A stretch of DNA of 64,000 bases. Origin: Bacillota bacterium. Lineage in GTDB: Bacteria; Bacillota; Clostridia; Acetivibrionales; DTU013. Below the pieces are notes generated by a model. That model was not told where the DNA came from. It ran no database searches and saw only the letters and a list, made by a program, of their open reading frames with translations. Numbering within the stretch: position 1 is the first letter of the stretch; each line of letters opens with the position of its first letter. Positions 16,292 to 25,621 of this stretch are shown here, piece after piece. The stretch is taken from assembly GCA_023435305.1 (NCBI GenBank), contig JAEYRV010000003.1, positions 1-64,000 on the forward strand, in the 5' to 3' direction. A program made the translations under genes and the position numbers.

Positions 16292-18040
16292 ATGAAAAAC
16301 GTACTCAGACTTGTTAAATATGCAAGGCCATACTGGCATCTGCTGATCATATCAGCTGTCAGTACTATTGCTATCACCATCCTGAATCTTATTGGGCCTC
16401 AGCTGATATCGGATCTTATCGATATATTGTCGGGCAGCTTCAACGAGGGATCTATGGCTGCGATCCGTGATCTGGCGCTGATACTGGCTGGCACATATAT
16501 ACTCAGGATTATATTCAGATTTCTCAATAACTATTTGAGTCACAAGGCTGCCTGGAATCTGGTGGAGGATATGAGAGTGAAGGTATACGACCATCTCCAG
16601 AAGCTTTCACTCAGATACTATCAGGACAAACAGACGGGTCAGCTCATGTCCAGAGCGACAAACGACACCGCTACCTTTGAGATGCTCATCGCACATGTAG
16701 TTCCCGAGTTGTTCGCAAATGTCCTGGTGGTCACAGGGGTGGCTGTGATATTGTTCACCAAGAATGTGTATCTTGCGCTGATGACACTGATACCCATTCC
16801 ATTTCTCCTGGTGGGTAGCTGGATATTTATAAAGAAGGTAAGACCCAATTTCAGAGTCGCACAGAGCAATCTGGCAGAGCTGAATGCGACCCTGCAGGAT
16901 AATATATCCGGTATGAAGGAAATACAGATATTCAACCAGCAGCCAAAGGAAAAAGGCAGGGTAAAAAAAGGTGCACAAAATTACACTAATGCAGTTCTCC
17001 ATGCTTTGAAGCTGAGCGCTGTATTCCATCCTACAGTTGAAGCCGTAAGCTCCTTCGGATCTGTTATTGTAGTGCTCATCGGCGGCTGGCTGGCACTGGA
17101 GGGTAATATGTCAGTGGCAGATATCGTGGGTTTCCTTTTATATCTGAGCCTTTTCTATCAGCCCATAGGCGCGCTGGCCAGGGTCATAGAAGACCTCCAG
17201 CAGGCTGTGGCCGGAGCAGACAGAGTATTTGAAGTGCTTGATACTGAGCCGGATATCAAGGATAGCCCGGATGCTGTCAATATAGGTCAAAGCATGGGGG
17301 ATATTGTTTTTGATGATGTGAGCTTCAGTTATATCGATAATGTGCCTGTGCTCCAGAATATCAGCTTCCATGCGGCGCCGGGTGAAATGATCGCCCTGGT
17401 CGGCCCCACAGGGGTGGGAAAGACAACAGTCATAAGTCTCATTGCGCGTTTTTACGAGCCGGTATCCGGAAGGATCACGCTGGACGGCAGGGATCTGAGG
17501 GATCTGTCTCTTTCATCCCTCCGCAATCAGATAAGTATCGTATTGCAGGACATATTCCTGTTTAATGGTACTGTTGCTGAAAATATTGCATATGGCAGTA
17601 AGGACGCCACGAAGGACCAGATCATAGAGGCCGCCAAAACTGCAAGGGCTCACGAGTTCATAATCGAAATGCCTGAAGGCTATGACACTGTCATAGGTGA
17701 GAGGGGAGTCAAGCTTTCCGGCGGACAGAAGCAGCGCTTGTCCATCGCAAGAGCAGTTCTGCGCAATACTCCCATATTGATTCTTGATGAAGCAACAGCG
17801 GCTGTTGATGTTGAGACAGAGGCAAAGATACAGCAGGCGATACAGGAACTCACTGAAAACCGTACGATCATTGTTGTTGCCCACAGGCTTTCCACAGTAA
17901 AAAAGGCAAACAAGATACTGGTCATTCAGGAGGGAAAAATTGTCGAATCAGGAAACCATACTGAATTATTGGAGTATAATGGTGTGTACAGGCAGTTATG
18001 TGATATGCAGTTCAAAGATCAGCAAGAAAAAATTTCTTAA
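16292..18040 (+). CDS. ABC exporter, fused permease-ATPase (MsbA/LmrA type)
   Basis: A 582-residue half-transporter. The N-terminal half has six hydrophobic segments, starting LLIISAVSTIAITILNLIG and including ELFANVLVVTGVAVILF, followed from about residue 330 by the ATPase domain: Walker A GPTGVGKTT near 369, Q-loop VLQDIFLFNGTVAENI, signature LSGGQKQR near 475, Walker B ILILDEATAAVD near 494 and the H-loop AHRLSTV. Such proteins act as homodimers exporting lipids, drugs or peptides; the substrate is not predictable. The start ATG follows GTGAGGAGAAC. A TATAAT at 16251-16256 may be its -10. It lies 90 bases upstream of the MacB-type operon and may be read through into it. Confidence 0.93.
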   Translation: MKNVLRLVKYARPYWHLLIISAVSTIAITILNLIGPQLISDLIDILSGSFNEGSMAAIRDLALILAGTYILRIIFRFLNNYLSHKAAWNLVEDMRVKVYDHLQKLSLRYYQDKQTGQLMSRATNDTATFEMLIAHVVPELFANVLVVTGVAVILFTKNVYLALMTLIPIPFLLVGSWIFIKKVRPNFRVAQSNLAELNATLQDNISGMKEIQIFNQQPKEKGRVKKGAQNYTNAVLHALKLSAVFHPTVEAVSSFGSVIVVLIGGWLALEGNMSVADIVGFLLYLSLFYQPIGALARVIEDLQQAVAGADRVFEVLDTEPDIKDSPDAVNIGQSMGDIVFDDVSFSYIDNVPVLQNISFHAAPGEMIALVGPTGVGKTTVISLIARFYEPVSGRITLDGRDLRDLSLSSLRNQISIVLQDIFLFNGTVAENIAYGSKDATKDQIIEAAKTARAHEFIIEMPEGYDTVIGERGVKLSGGQKQRLSIARAVLRNTPILILDEATAAVDVETEAKIQQAIQELTENRTIIVVAHRLSTVKKANKILVIQEGKIVESGNHTELLEYNGVYRQLCDMQFKDQQEKIS

Positions 18041-18130
18041 GCGAGGAACATTATACAAACCGTCGCAGTCTAACTACCTGTTCTGTACTATAGCAGGCAA
18101 AAGTACTGTAAAAAGGAGCATGAACGCAAC

Positions 18131-18889
18131 TTGGAAAACATAATCGAATTGAAAAATCTCAGAAAGGTATACAGGGTCGGCGAAGAAAAGGTTATTGCGC
18201 TGGATAATGTCAGCTTGGATATAAAAAAAGGCGAATTTTGCTGCCTTCTCGGCACATCCGGTTCAGGCAAGTCCACCATGCTCAACATGATGGCCGGTCT
18301 TGAAAAACCTACAAAGGGCACCATAAAGATAAAGGGCGAGTCCATTGAAAAGATGACTGAGAAAAAGCTGGCTAAATTCAGACAGGAGCATCTTGGATTT
18401 GTATTTCAGTCCTATAATTTGCTGTCGATGCTCACTGCTCTTGAGAATGTCAGCATGCCGCTGACCTTTAAAGGCATACCGAAATCTGTCAGAGATAAAA
18501 AAGCAAGAGAAATGCTCAAGGCAGTAGGGCTGGAAACTCATCTGAAGCATAAGCCTTCGCAGATGAGCGGCGGTCAGCAGCAGAGGGTCGGTATTGCAAG
18601 GGCATTCGTTGCCATGCCGGAGATCGTTTTCGCCGATGAGCCGACAGGCAATCTGGACTCCAGGACTACCAAAGAGGTCATGGAGCTTATCACAAAAATG
18701 GCAAGGGAAAATAACCAGACGCTGGTCATAGTTACACACGATCTGGAAATTGCCAGATACGCGGATAGGATCGTCCATATACTGGACGGTAATATAGAAA
18801 AAATCGACATTATTAACGCCAGGGGGGTTTCAAATGAGGAAGCTGACAGTTTTATTAGCGGTTCTGATGCTGTGCCTGCAGGTATTTAG
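18131..18889 (+). CDS. ABC transporter ATPase, MacB/LolD type
   Basis: The 252-residue ATPase has Walker A GTSGSGKST near residue 41, Q-loop VFQSYNLLSMLTALENV, signature MSGGQQQR near 144, Walker B IVFADEPTGNLDS and the H-loop VTHD. The NLLSMLTALENV and EPTGNLDSRT patterns are typical of LolD/MacB ATPases that drive FtsX-like permeases by mechanotransmission. The frame opens with TTG at 18131, with AAGGAG 13 bases before it; an ATG at 18120, better spaced, is in another frame and gives only seven codons. The last 56 bases overlap the start of the next gene, an unusually long overlap that suggests translational coupling. Confidence 0.93.
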   Translation: MENIIELKNLRKVYRVGEEKVIALDNVSLDIKKGEFCCLLGTSGSGKSTMLNMMAGLEKPTKGTIKIKGESIEKMTEKKLAKFRQEHLGFVFQSYNLLSMLTALENVSMPLTFKGIPKSVRDKKAREMLKAVGLETHLKHKPSQMSGGQQQRVGIARAFVAMPEIVFADEPTGNLDSRTTKEVMELITKMARENNQTLVIVTHDLEIARYADRIVHILDGNIEKIDIINARGVSNEEADSFISGSDAVPAGI

Positions 18890-21266
18890 CGGCACGATAG
18901 CATACGCTGCACCGGGAGATGACAACATAACGATCTTGAATCATAGTATTGGAGGGGGTAGAACATCCATAAATAAGGATGAGACTTTTACACTCAGTTT
19001 GACATTAAAGAACATGGATGATCTTAATGCATTAAGCGGTATCTATGTTACTATAGATAGTTCTTCATCTTTTTATGGTAGTCCATCCAACGGTGGCTCG
19101 CTAGGTTCAATAGCAAATGGAGATGAAAGTGAATTACCTATGCCTGTTCAACTGGTATATAAAGGCACGGGCAATGATCTGAACCTTACGTTTACATATA
19201 CAAAGGGTGGTGTAACTAGCACTGAAACAGAAACGATCTACATAGGTCAGGCTGTACCTGTCGACAATTCACCGTCTACACCAGTCGATACCTCAAAATA
19301 TGTACCGAAGCTGAGTACGGACAATTCAGGCAGGATGCCGATCATTGCTGCCGGCGCCTCATACAAGCTGAAATACACTATCAAGAACAGCAGCTACTAT
19401 CAGGCCAAGAATGTTAAGCTTTCACTGAAAATGTCTGATGCTGCAAAAGCTCCGCTGGTTCTTGAAAATTATGACCTGAGGCAGACTATACCCAATATCG
19501 ACGGCAATGGTTCTGCTGAGGTTGTTTTTGATATCAATATTAATAAGACTTCTCCTGAGGGGATATTCCCACTGGAACTTAAGTACGAATATACCAATGC
19601 ATACAATAACAATGAAGTATTTACATCAACAGACACTGTCTATTTCAAGATCGAGAACAATAACACGAACCCAAGGTTAAACGTGGCAGGCATATCTCTC
19701 AAGCCTTCGGCTTCGGTCACAGATGCCGTTACTCTCGAGTTGAAGCTGAAGAACCTCGGAAACCTCAAGGCGGAAGATATAAAGGTTACCCTCGGAGGAC
19801 TTAAGAGCGGCGGTTTTACCGCATACAATTCCACCGACGTCAAATATGTGAACAGCATTGCTGGAAATGATACGGCTACTGTTACATATGAACTTATGCC
19901 TCCAACATCAGGCGGGGCGGGCAGCAATGAACTGTCCGTTAAGTTTGAGTACAAGGACGCGGCGGGAAATGACTATACCGATCAGAATCAGATATTTGTG
20001 CCGGCAGGCGAGGGTGAGGGCTCCAGACCGAGTGTAGAATTTGAGAAGATCACCTCTCCTCTGAATGCTGTAACCCCCGGCCAGGAATTCACCGTGGGCT
20101 TTGACCTCAAGAATAACGGCGGCGCATCAGCACGCAATGTCAAGGTCACGCTTTCTACGGATGCAGGTATCGTTACAAGATCCATGAATCCTGTATATCT
20201 GACGGATCTGGGAGCAAATAAGGCCCAAAAGATATCCTTCAAGCTGTTTGCCAACGATGACACAGCTACAAAGAATTATCCCATAGCCCTCAATGTGGAG
20301 TATGAGGACGCTTTAGGCAACAAATTCAATGCATCACAATATATTGGTGTATTTCTTGAAAACGATGCGGGCAAGACTGTTCCAAGGATCATTATTGACA
20401 ACTACTCCATGGATCCGTTCCCGGTCAATGCAGGAGAGGACTTCACACTTAAGATGTCCTTCCTAAATACAAGCAAGACTGTGGATGTATCCAATATAAA
20501 GGTAACTGTCACATCAGATGACGGTACGTTTACACCGACTGATACGGGAAACACTTTCTACGTTGAAAGTATACAGAGGACCACAAATATTGAACGCGAG
20601 CTGGTCCTGCATGTCAAGCCGGATGCAGAGCAGAAATCTTACATGCTGTCAGTTAATTTTGAGTATGAGGATGAAAAGGGAAACCCGTATACTGCAAAAG
20701 AGACAATGAGCGTAAGGGTACTCCAAAGTCCGAGACTTGTGACCGGACAGTTGAATATGATGACCGAGACCTTTGTAGGACAGCCGATATCGGTATATCT
20801 GGATTTCTACAATATGGGAAAATCGACGCTGTACAATCTCATGATCTCTGTCGAGGGTGAATTCGATGGCCAGGGACTGAGCTATTATGTAGGCAATTTC
20901 GAACCCGGCAGGACGGATTTCTTCGATGCACAGTTCTCTCCCAGAAATCCCGGTCAGCAAAAGGGCGCCGTGCTGTTTGCCTTTGAGGATGCAAACGGTA
21001 AAATGACGGAGGTGCGCAAGGAATTTGATATCAATGTAATGGAGATGCAGATGGGACCGCCGCTTGATGAGAATGGAATGCCCATCGACGGCGGAATGAT
21101 GGGACCGGATATGGGCGGGATGCCGGGGATGCCTGGCGGAGCCGGGAAACCCAGCATCTGGTTATATATCGGCATAGGTGCAGGCGTATTGATAGTTGCG
21201 GTGGTAGTATTTATCATACTCAGGAAAAGGCATGTGAGGAGAAAGGAATTGAGCCTGGATGAATAA
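18834..21266 (+). CDS. secreted/anchored multi-domain surface protein (COG1361-like)
   Basis: An 810-residue protein with a signal peptide (LTVLLAVLMLCLQVFSGTIAYAA split at residue ~25) and a C-terminal anchor IGIGAGVLIVAVVVFIIL followed by a basic tail RKRHVRRKE. Between them are about five repeated Ig-like domains with the pattern 'P-x-x-x-G-x-x-F-x-L-x-x-x-L-K-N-x-G-x-x-x-A-x-x-V-x-V', for example TPGQEFTVGFDLKNNGGAS, as in CARDB/NEW3 beta-sandwich modules. A Met/Gly/Pro-rich stretch (about residues 735-770) links to the anchor. Set between the ATPase and permease genes, it probably serves as the extracytoplasmic partner of this MacB-like transporter. The start overlaps the preceding gene by 56 bases and has GGGGGGT in front. 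Confidence 0.85.
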   Translation: MRKLTVLLAVLMLCLQVFSGTIAYAAPGDDNITILNHSIGGGRTSINKDETFTLSLTLKNMDDLNALSGIYVTIDSSSSFYGSPSNGGSLGSIANGDESELPMPVQLVYKGTGNDLNLTFTYTKGGVTSTETETIYIGQAVPVDNSPSTPVDTSKYVPKLSTDNSGRMPIIAAGASYKLKYTIKNSSYYQAKNVKLSLKMSDAAKAPLVLENYDLRQTIPNIDGNGSAEVVFDININKTSPEGIFPLELKYEYTNAYNNNEVFTSTDTVYFKIENNNTNPRLNVAGISLKPSASVTDAVTLELKLKNLGNLKAEDIKVTLGGLKSGGFTAYNSTDVKYVNSIAGNDTATVTYELMPPTSGGAGSNELSVKFEYKDAAGNDYTDQNQIFVPAGEGEGSRPSVEFEKITSPLNAVTPGQEFTVGFDLKNNGGASARNVKVTLSTDAGIVTRSMNPVYLTDLGANKAQKISFKLFANDDTATKNYPIALNVEYEDALGNKFNASQYIGVFLENDAGKTVPRIIIDNYSMDPFPVNAGEDFTLKMSFLNTSKTVDVSNIKVTVTSDDGTFTPTDTGNTFYVESIQRTTNIERELVLHVKPDAEQKSYMLSVNFEYEDEKGNPYTAKETMSVRVLQSPRLVTGQLNMMTETFVGQPISVYLDFYNMGKSTLYNLMISVEGEFDGQGLSYYVGNFEPGRTDFFDAQFSPRNPGQQKGAVLFAFEDANGKMTEVRKEFDINVMEMQMGPPLDENGMPIDGGMMGPDMGGMPGMPGGAGKPSIWLYIGIGAGVLIVAVVVFIILRKRHVRRKELSLDE

Positions 21267-22659
21267 GAAGGATATATTAAGACTGGCTTTTAAAAACTTC
21301 ATGAGAAGAAAAACCAGATCCATCCTGACGATATCGGGCGTTTTGATCGGTACTGCGGCCATCGTGGTCATGATATCACTGGGCATCGGCATGAATGAAA
21401 GCTTCAAGAGACAGCTGAGCAGCATGGGAAGCCTTAATGTCATTGAAGTCAATCCATGGTACTTTGTCGAGGACGGAAAGGGAGGAGGATACTCAGGCCA
21501 GAACGTACTTGACGATGCTGCTGTTGCCAAAATAGCTGCCATCGAAGGAGTTGAGGCTGTGACTCCGTTCCTTCAGACTGGTCTGAAACTTGTATCAGGC
21601 AAGTATGTAACATATGCGAATATAATGGGTGTTTATCCGGATACACTGGAGGCCTTTGGCTATAAAGTTGCAGATGGCAGGCTGCTGACGAATGAAGATA
21701 CCGCTTCATTACTTTTCGGCAGCAACACCCCATACGATTTTTATAATCCAAGAGCAAGAAACAACATGTACGGCGGCGGCGGATATATATATTTTGGCGG
21801 CCCGATGGGCGGGGGAGAAGACAGGCCGGAGCCTGATGTGGACGTACTCAACGACAAGCTTGAGATGACCTTCGACATGAGCTACGGAGAGCGCTATCCC
21901 GGAATGGGCGGTTCACAGGGCAGCAACAAGAAACCTAAGCTGTACAAGGTCAAGGGCGTCGGTATTCTGGAGGAATCCCAGGATGAGAGGGCTTACTCAA
22001 TTTTTATGAACATAGAATATCTGAGAAAGATAATGAAGGAAAATGAGCGTGCCCAGGGTTCTCAGGGCGGACGTGTCGGCTCTCAGCAGGAGGGCTATTC
22101 GCAGGTCAAGGTAAAGGTCAAGGACATGAATGATGTTCAGAAGGTGTCGGACCAGATAAAGGCCATGGGCTTCGGTACATACAGCCTTACTGATGTGCTC
22201 AAGAGCATGCAGGAGACATCTGCTACAATGCAGGCAGTGCTCGGCGGAATCGGAGCTGTTTCGCTCTTTGTCGCAGCCATCGGCATCACCAATACGATGG
22301 TAATGTCCATATATGAAAGGACCAGGGAAATCGGTGTCATGAAGGTTCTGGGCTGTATGCTCGGAGACATAAGGAACCTGTTCCTCATAGAAGCGGCAAT
22401 CATAGGATTCTTCGGAGGCTTGCTGGGACTTGCGTTCAGCTACGGAACCTCCGCGCTGCTCAACCGATTTGCGGGAGGGCTGTTCGGAGGTGGCTATTAC
22501 TACTATGGATCCGGCGAGGAGAGCATAGTATCGCTGATCCCGGCATGGCTGGCGCTGCTGGCCCTTGGCTTCGCTACACTTGTCGGCATCATTTCAGGCT
22601 TCATGCCTGCAAGACGAGCAATGAAGCTAAGCGCCCTTGAGGCAATAAAGACGGAATAA
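21259..22659 (+). CDS. MacB/FtsX-type ABC permease
   Basis: The 466-residue permease overlaps the preceding gene by eight bases. It has one N-terminal transmembrane helix (SILTISGVLIGTAAIVVMISLGIG), a large external MacB periplasmic-core-like domain (residues 45-320) with GQNVLDDAAVAKIAAIEGV, and three C-terminal helices beginning AVLGGIGAVSLFVAAIGITNTM with the FtsX motif YERTREIGVMKVLGC. The external domain carries Gly/Tyr-rich insertions (YGGGGYIYFGGPMGGG). This is the membrane half of a type VII-fold transporter with the ATPase at 18131. A strong terminator ends the operon. Confidence 0.92.
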   Translation: MNKKDILRLAFKNFMRRKTRSILTISGVLIGTAAIVVMISLGIGMNESFKRQLSSMGSLNVIEVNPWYFVEDGKGGGYSGQNVLDDAAVAKIAAIEGVEAVTPFLQTGLKLVSGKYVTYANIMGVYPDTLEAFGYKVADGRLLTNEDTASLLFGSNTPYDFYNPRARNNMYGGGGYIYFGGPMGGGEDRPEPDVDVLNDKLEMTFDMSYGERYPGMGGSQGSNKKPKLYKVKGVGILEESQDERAYSIFMNIEYLRKIMKENERAQGSQGGRVGSQQEGYSQVKVKVKDMNDVQKVSDQIKAMGFGTYSLTDVLKSMQETSATMQAVLGGIGAVSLFVAAIGITNTMVMSIYERTREIGVMKVLGCMLGDIRNLFLIEAAIIGFFGGLLGLAFSYGTSALLNRFAGGLFGGGYYYYGSGEESIVSLIPAWLALLALGFATLVGIISGFMPARRAMKLSALEAIKTE

Positions 22660-22686
22660 AAAGCCGGTTCATAAGGACGGATAATG

Positions 22687-22719
22687 AAAGGGACGGGGGT
22701 CAACCCCGTCCCTTTTTTT
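22687..22719. terminator. strong terminator between convergent operons
   Basis: AAAGGGACGGGG, a GTCAA loop, CCCCGTCCCTTTTTTT. Perfect 12-bp stem with A- and T-tracts on both sides, so it can serve the rightward MacB-like operon and the leftward acyl-CoA synthetase. Confidence 0.95.
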
Positions 22720-22729
22720 ATCTGTCCCT

Positions 22730-24397
22730 TTATTTTTTACTTTCCATATCGTTCTGACGAATTTCCTTTCTTTTTATCTTGCCGCTTATGGTTTTTGGAA
22801 GCTCGTCCACAAATTCTATGATCCTCGGATATTTATAAGGCGCTGTGATGTTTTTTACATGCTCCTTCAGCTCCTTCGACAGTACATCGCTGCCCTGCCA
22901 GCCCTTTGCAAGCACTATGGTCGCCTTGACCACCTGTCCTCTGACGGGATCAGGCACTGCTGTGACGGCACATTCAAGCACCGACGGATGCTCCATCAGG
23001 GCGCTTTCGACTTCAAAGGGTCCGATCCTGTAGCCGGAGCACTTTATAACATCATCCGAGCGTCCTACGAACCAGTAGTAGCCATCCTCATCGCGCCAGG
23101 CCACATCTCCGGTATCATAAGCGCCATTGTTCCAGACACGGGATGTTGCAGCCTCGTCCCTGTAGTAGCCCTGGAAGAGTCCCGGAGGCAGGCCGTTGTC
23201 AAGTCCCTTGATGATTATCCTGCCCTCGACACCTGGCGGGCAGCTGTTGCCGTCGTCATCCACGATATCGATATCATACAGAGGTGAGGGCTTGCCCATA
23301 GATCCCGGTTTAGGATCTATCCATTCGAAATTGGCACACAGGACAGTCGTTTCAGTCTGCCCGAAGCCTTCTATTATCTTCAGTCCCGTAGCCTTTCTGA
23401 ACTGGTTGTAAACCTCCGGATTCAGCGGTTCGCCAGCCGTACAGGCCATTTTTATGCTTGAAAGATCGTGTTTGGACAGATCCTCCTTTATCAGGAAGCG
23501 GTATATGGTCGGCGGTGCACAAAAGGAGGTTATCCTGTATTTTTCCATCATATTCATAAGCTTTTCAGGAACAAATTTATCCATATCATAAACGAATATC
23601 GCAACTCCGCATATCCACTGGCCATAGATCTTGCCCCAGGCGCATTTGGCCCAGCCTGATTCCGAGACCGTCAGGTGCAGTCCATCGCTGCCGAGCTCTT
23701 GCCAGTAGTGGGCTGTAACGATATGGCCTATTGGATAAATGAAATCATGCACAACGATCTTGGGCATGCCTGTAGTACCCGATGTGAAATACATCAGCAT
23801 ATTGTCGTGGCCGCCTGCCGCGTCGGCCCCTGTCGGCCTTGTCCAGCTTTCTGATGCTTTTTCCAGCTCTTCATCAAAGTCCAGCCAGCCATCCCTCTGA
23901 CGCCCGACGATGGCCTTGCATCTTACTGTGGGGGACTCCTCTAAGGCTTCTTCTATGTAAGTCAGTACTTCATGATCATCGACAGATACTATCATATTGA
24001 CTGATGCAGCATTGTTGCGGTAAACAATATCCTTCTTTGTCAGCTGTACGGTAGCGGGGACTGAAATCGCCCCGACCTTTTCCAGAGCCAGTGTGCAGAT
24101 CCAGTAATGCCAGCGCCTTTTCAGAAGCAGCATAACGACATCGCCCTTCTGGATGCCGTGGAATTTGAACAGGTTAGCTGCCTTGTCGCTCAATCTCTTG
24201 ATATCTCCAAATGAGAATATGCGTTCATCACCTTCGTCATTGCACCATACCAATGCTGTCTTGTCCGGACATTCAGCCGCCCACTGGTCCATGACATCAT
24301 AGGCAAAATTAAAGTTTTCCGGTATATTTACGCTGTAGTTTTTCTTAAAATCCTCATATGAATCAAATTCCATACGGGGTAAAAATCTCTCTAGCAT
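22730..24397 (-). CDS. AMP-forming acyl-CoA synthetase (acetyl/medium-chain type)
   Basis: A 555-residue adenylate-forming enzyme. Motifs: the P-loop-like MLMYFTSGTTGMPKIVVHD near residue 200, EGFGQTETT near 335, YDTGDVAWRDEDGYYWFVGRSDDVIKCSGYRIGP split over residues 425-460, and the C-terminal catalytic lysine region PKTISGKIKRKEIR. The order and the WAKCAWGKIYGQW segment resemble ACSM-like medium-chain/short-chain acyl-CoA synthetases. It converts a carboxylic acid, ATP and CoA to acyl-CoA, AMP and PPi. AAAGGAG precedes the ATG. The XRE-cupin regulator gene lies 50 bases upstream on the same strand and probably controls it. Confidence 0.92.
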   Translation of the reverse strand: MLERFLPRMEFDSYEDFKKNYSVNIPENFNFAYDVMDQWAAECPDKTALVWCNDEGDERIFSFGDIKRLSDKAANLFKFHGIQKGDVVMLLLKRRWHYWICTLALEKVGAISVPATVQLTKKDIVYRNNAASVNMIVSVDDHEVLTYIEEALEESPTVRCKAIVGRQRDGWLDFDEELEKASESWTRPTGADAAGGHDNMLMYFTSGTTGMPKIVVHDFIYPIGHIVTAHYWQELGSDGLHLTVSESGWAKCAWGKIYGQWICGVAIFVYDMDKFVPEKLMNMMEKYRITSFCAPPTIYRFLIKEDLSKHDLSSIKMACTAGEPLNPEVYNQFRKATGLKIIEGFGQTETTVLCANFEWIDPKPGSMGKPSPLYDIDIVDDDGNSCPPGVEGRIIIKGLDNGLPPGLFQGYYRDEAATSRVWNNGAYDTGDVAWRDEDGYYWFVGRSDDVIKCSGYRIGPFEVESALMEHPSVLECAVTAVPDPVRGQVVKATIVLAKGWQGSDVLSKELKEHVKNITAPYKYPRIIEFVDELPKTISGKIKRKEIRQNDMESKK

Positions 24398-24446
24398 CTT
24401 AATTAAGCTCCTTTAAAAAATGTGTGCTGTGATACGGAATACAATG

Positions 24447-25007
24447 TTATTTATCATTCAGGATCACAGTCAGAAACTTGCCGGGCTTTTCATCCACGGC
24501 TGTCTGGCCATGGGGTATGTTGGGATCGAAATACAATGAATCGCCCGGTTCCAGTATCAGCTCCTTGCCGCCAAGAATCACCTTGATCCGGCCCTCCAGT
24601 ACAAAATTGAACTCCTGGCCGGGATGTGCCACCAGTGACATTTTCTTGTTCTCTTCAGGGTCGATAGTGACCAGGAGAGGTTCGACCTTCTTGTTCATAA
24701 AGCTGAAGGCAAGGCTCTGGAACCTGTATCCCTTATAGCGTTCTATATATGGGGCTTCTCCGCTTTTTACCAGACAATAGCTTTGAAGGTGGGGCGTTGA
24801 TCCGGTCAGAAGCTCGGTCATTTCGACCTTCAATATTCCTGCTATTTGATAAAGCGTCGATATTGGGACACCTTCCAGTGCTTCTTCATATTTCAGATAG
24901 TCATCCAGTGGTATATTGAGCTTGTGGGCCAATGTATCGGCAGTGATGTCGGACACTTCCCTTATTTCCCGGATGCGGTCTGCGATTTGCTTTAACGTAT
25001 CTGACAA
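24447..25007 (-). CDS. XRE-family regulator with C-terminal cupin domain
   Basis: The frame is open further upstream, but I place the start at TTG 25007 because GAGGAGGGATAGC lies just before it; the product is then 186 residues beginning SDTLKQIADRIREIREV. Residues 5-60 form the helix-turn-helix (ADTLAHKLNIPLDDYLKYE), and residues 110-186 a cupin barrel with HPGQEFNFVLEGRIKV and GDSLYFDPNIPHGQTA. Regulators of this build sense small molecules through the cupin and usually sit next to the gene they control, here the acyl-CoA synthetase. The metal-binding HxH...E...H set of enzymatic cupins is only partly present. Confidence 0.88.
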   Translation of the reverse strand: MSDTLKQIADRIREIREVSDITADTLAHKLNIPLDDYLKYEEALEGVPISTLYQIAGILKVEMTELLTGSTPHLQSYCLVKSGEAPYIERYKGYRFQSLAFSFMNKKVEPLLVTIDPEENKKMSLVAHPGQEFNFVLEGRIKVILGGKELILEPGDSLYFDPNIPHGQTAVDEKPGKFLTVILNDK

Positions 25008-25218
25008 AGCTATCCCTCCTCTTGTCATGTGATTTTGTAATGTATTTATCATAACACAATATATCCGGGTGTTTAAACAAAATTTCTCAATTGTGCCAAA
25101 ATAAAAACAACAGAAAGAAGGGGGCAAATCCATTTAAATATAATATTTGAAAATATTAACCAATTGTTAAATTATTATTTCCCGCCAGAATGTATTATAG
25201 TTATGGAGGAAGCAGATA

Positions 25219-25497
25219 ATGAGCGATCGTGAGAGGCAACTTCTAGAAATAGCTAAAAGCGGCGGAATAGAAGCGTATGAGGAGCTGATCGGCCCTCATC
25301 AGGTGACCGTCTACAATTTTCTGCTGAGCGAGTGCGGAAGTGAATTTATAGCAGGCCAATTGACACAGGAAGTATTCGTCAAAATCTTTACTATGTTGAC
25401 TAAAAAAGCAGATATCGACAATCTATATGCGTGTATCTACAGGACAGCCATGGAAATCGGCAGTCAGACTGCACGTGAATCTAAAATGATCTCCTGA
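25219..25497 (+). CDS. lone sigma-70 region 2-like protein (92 aa)
   Basis: The protein reads like region 2 of an ECF-type sigma factor: GIEAYEELIGPHQVTVYNFLL, then AGQLTQEVFVKIFTML (region 2.2-like core-binding helix), then NLYACIYRTAMEIGSQTARES (regions 2.3-2.4 position). It stops there, without the region 4 helix-turn-helix, and the 120 bases downstream show no frameshifted remains of region 4. A good GGAGGAAGC site precedes the ATG, so the gene looks expressed. It may be a shortened sigma factor, a core-polymerase competitor or a decaying gene. It stands just upstream of a two-component system on the same strand. Confidence 0.65.
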   Translation: MSDRERQLLEIAKSGGIEAYEELIGPHQVTVYNFLLSECGSEFIAGQLTQEVFVKIFTMLTKKADIDNLYACIYRTAMEIGSQTARESKMIS

Positions 25498-25621
25498 GAT
25501 AAAAATCAATATGTTTTTCTAATTAATAACAAATCTATTTCTATAATATCAATAGAACCTATACCAAAAATATTGTAGAATAATTGTATCATATAATTTT
25601 TATGTAAAACGGGGTACAGGC

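Noticed and set aside
22687..22719. Considered as a member of the GGGGACG REP-like family
   Set aside because: It is a simple perfect terminator stem (GGGACGGGG/CCCCGTCCC) with T-tracts and lacks the CTTCTCAACTT part of the motif.
25498..25621. Remnant of sigma region 4 after the short sigma-like gene
   Set aside because: No frame in this AT-rich gap resembles a region 4 helix-turn-helix.
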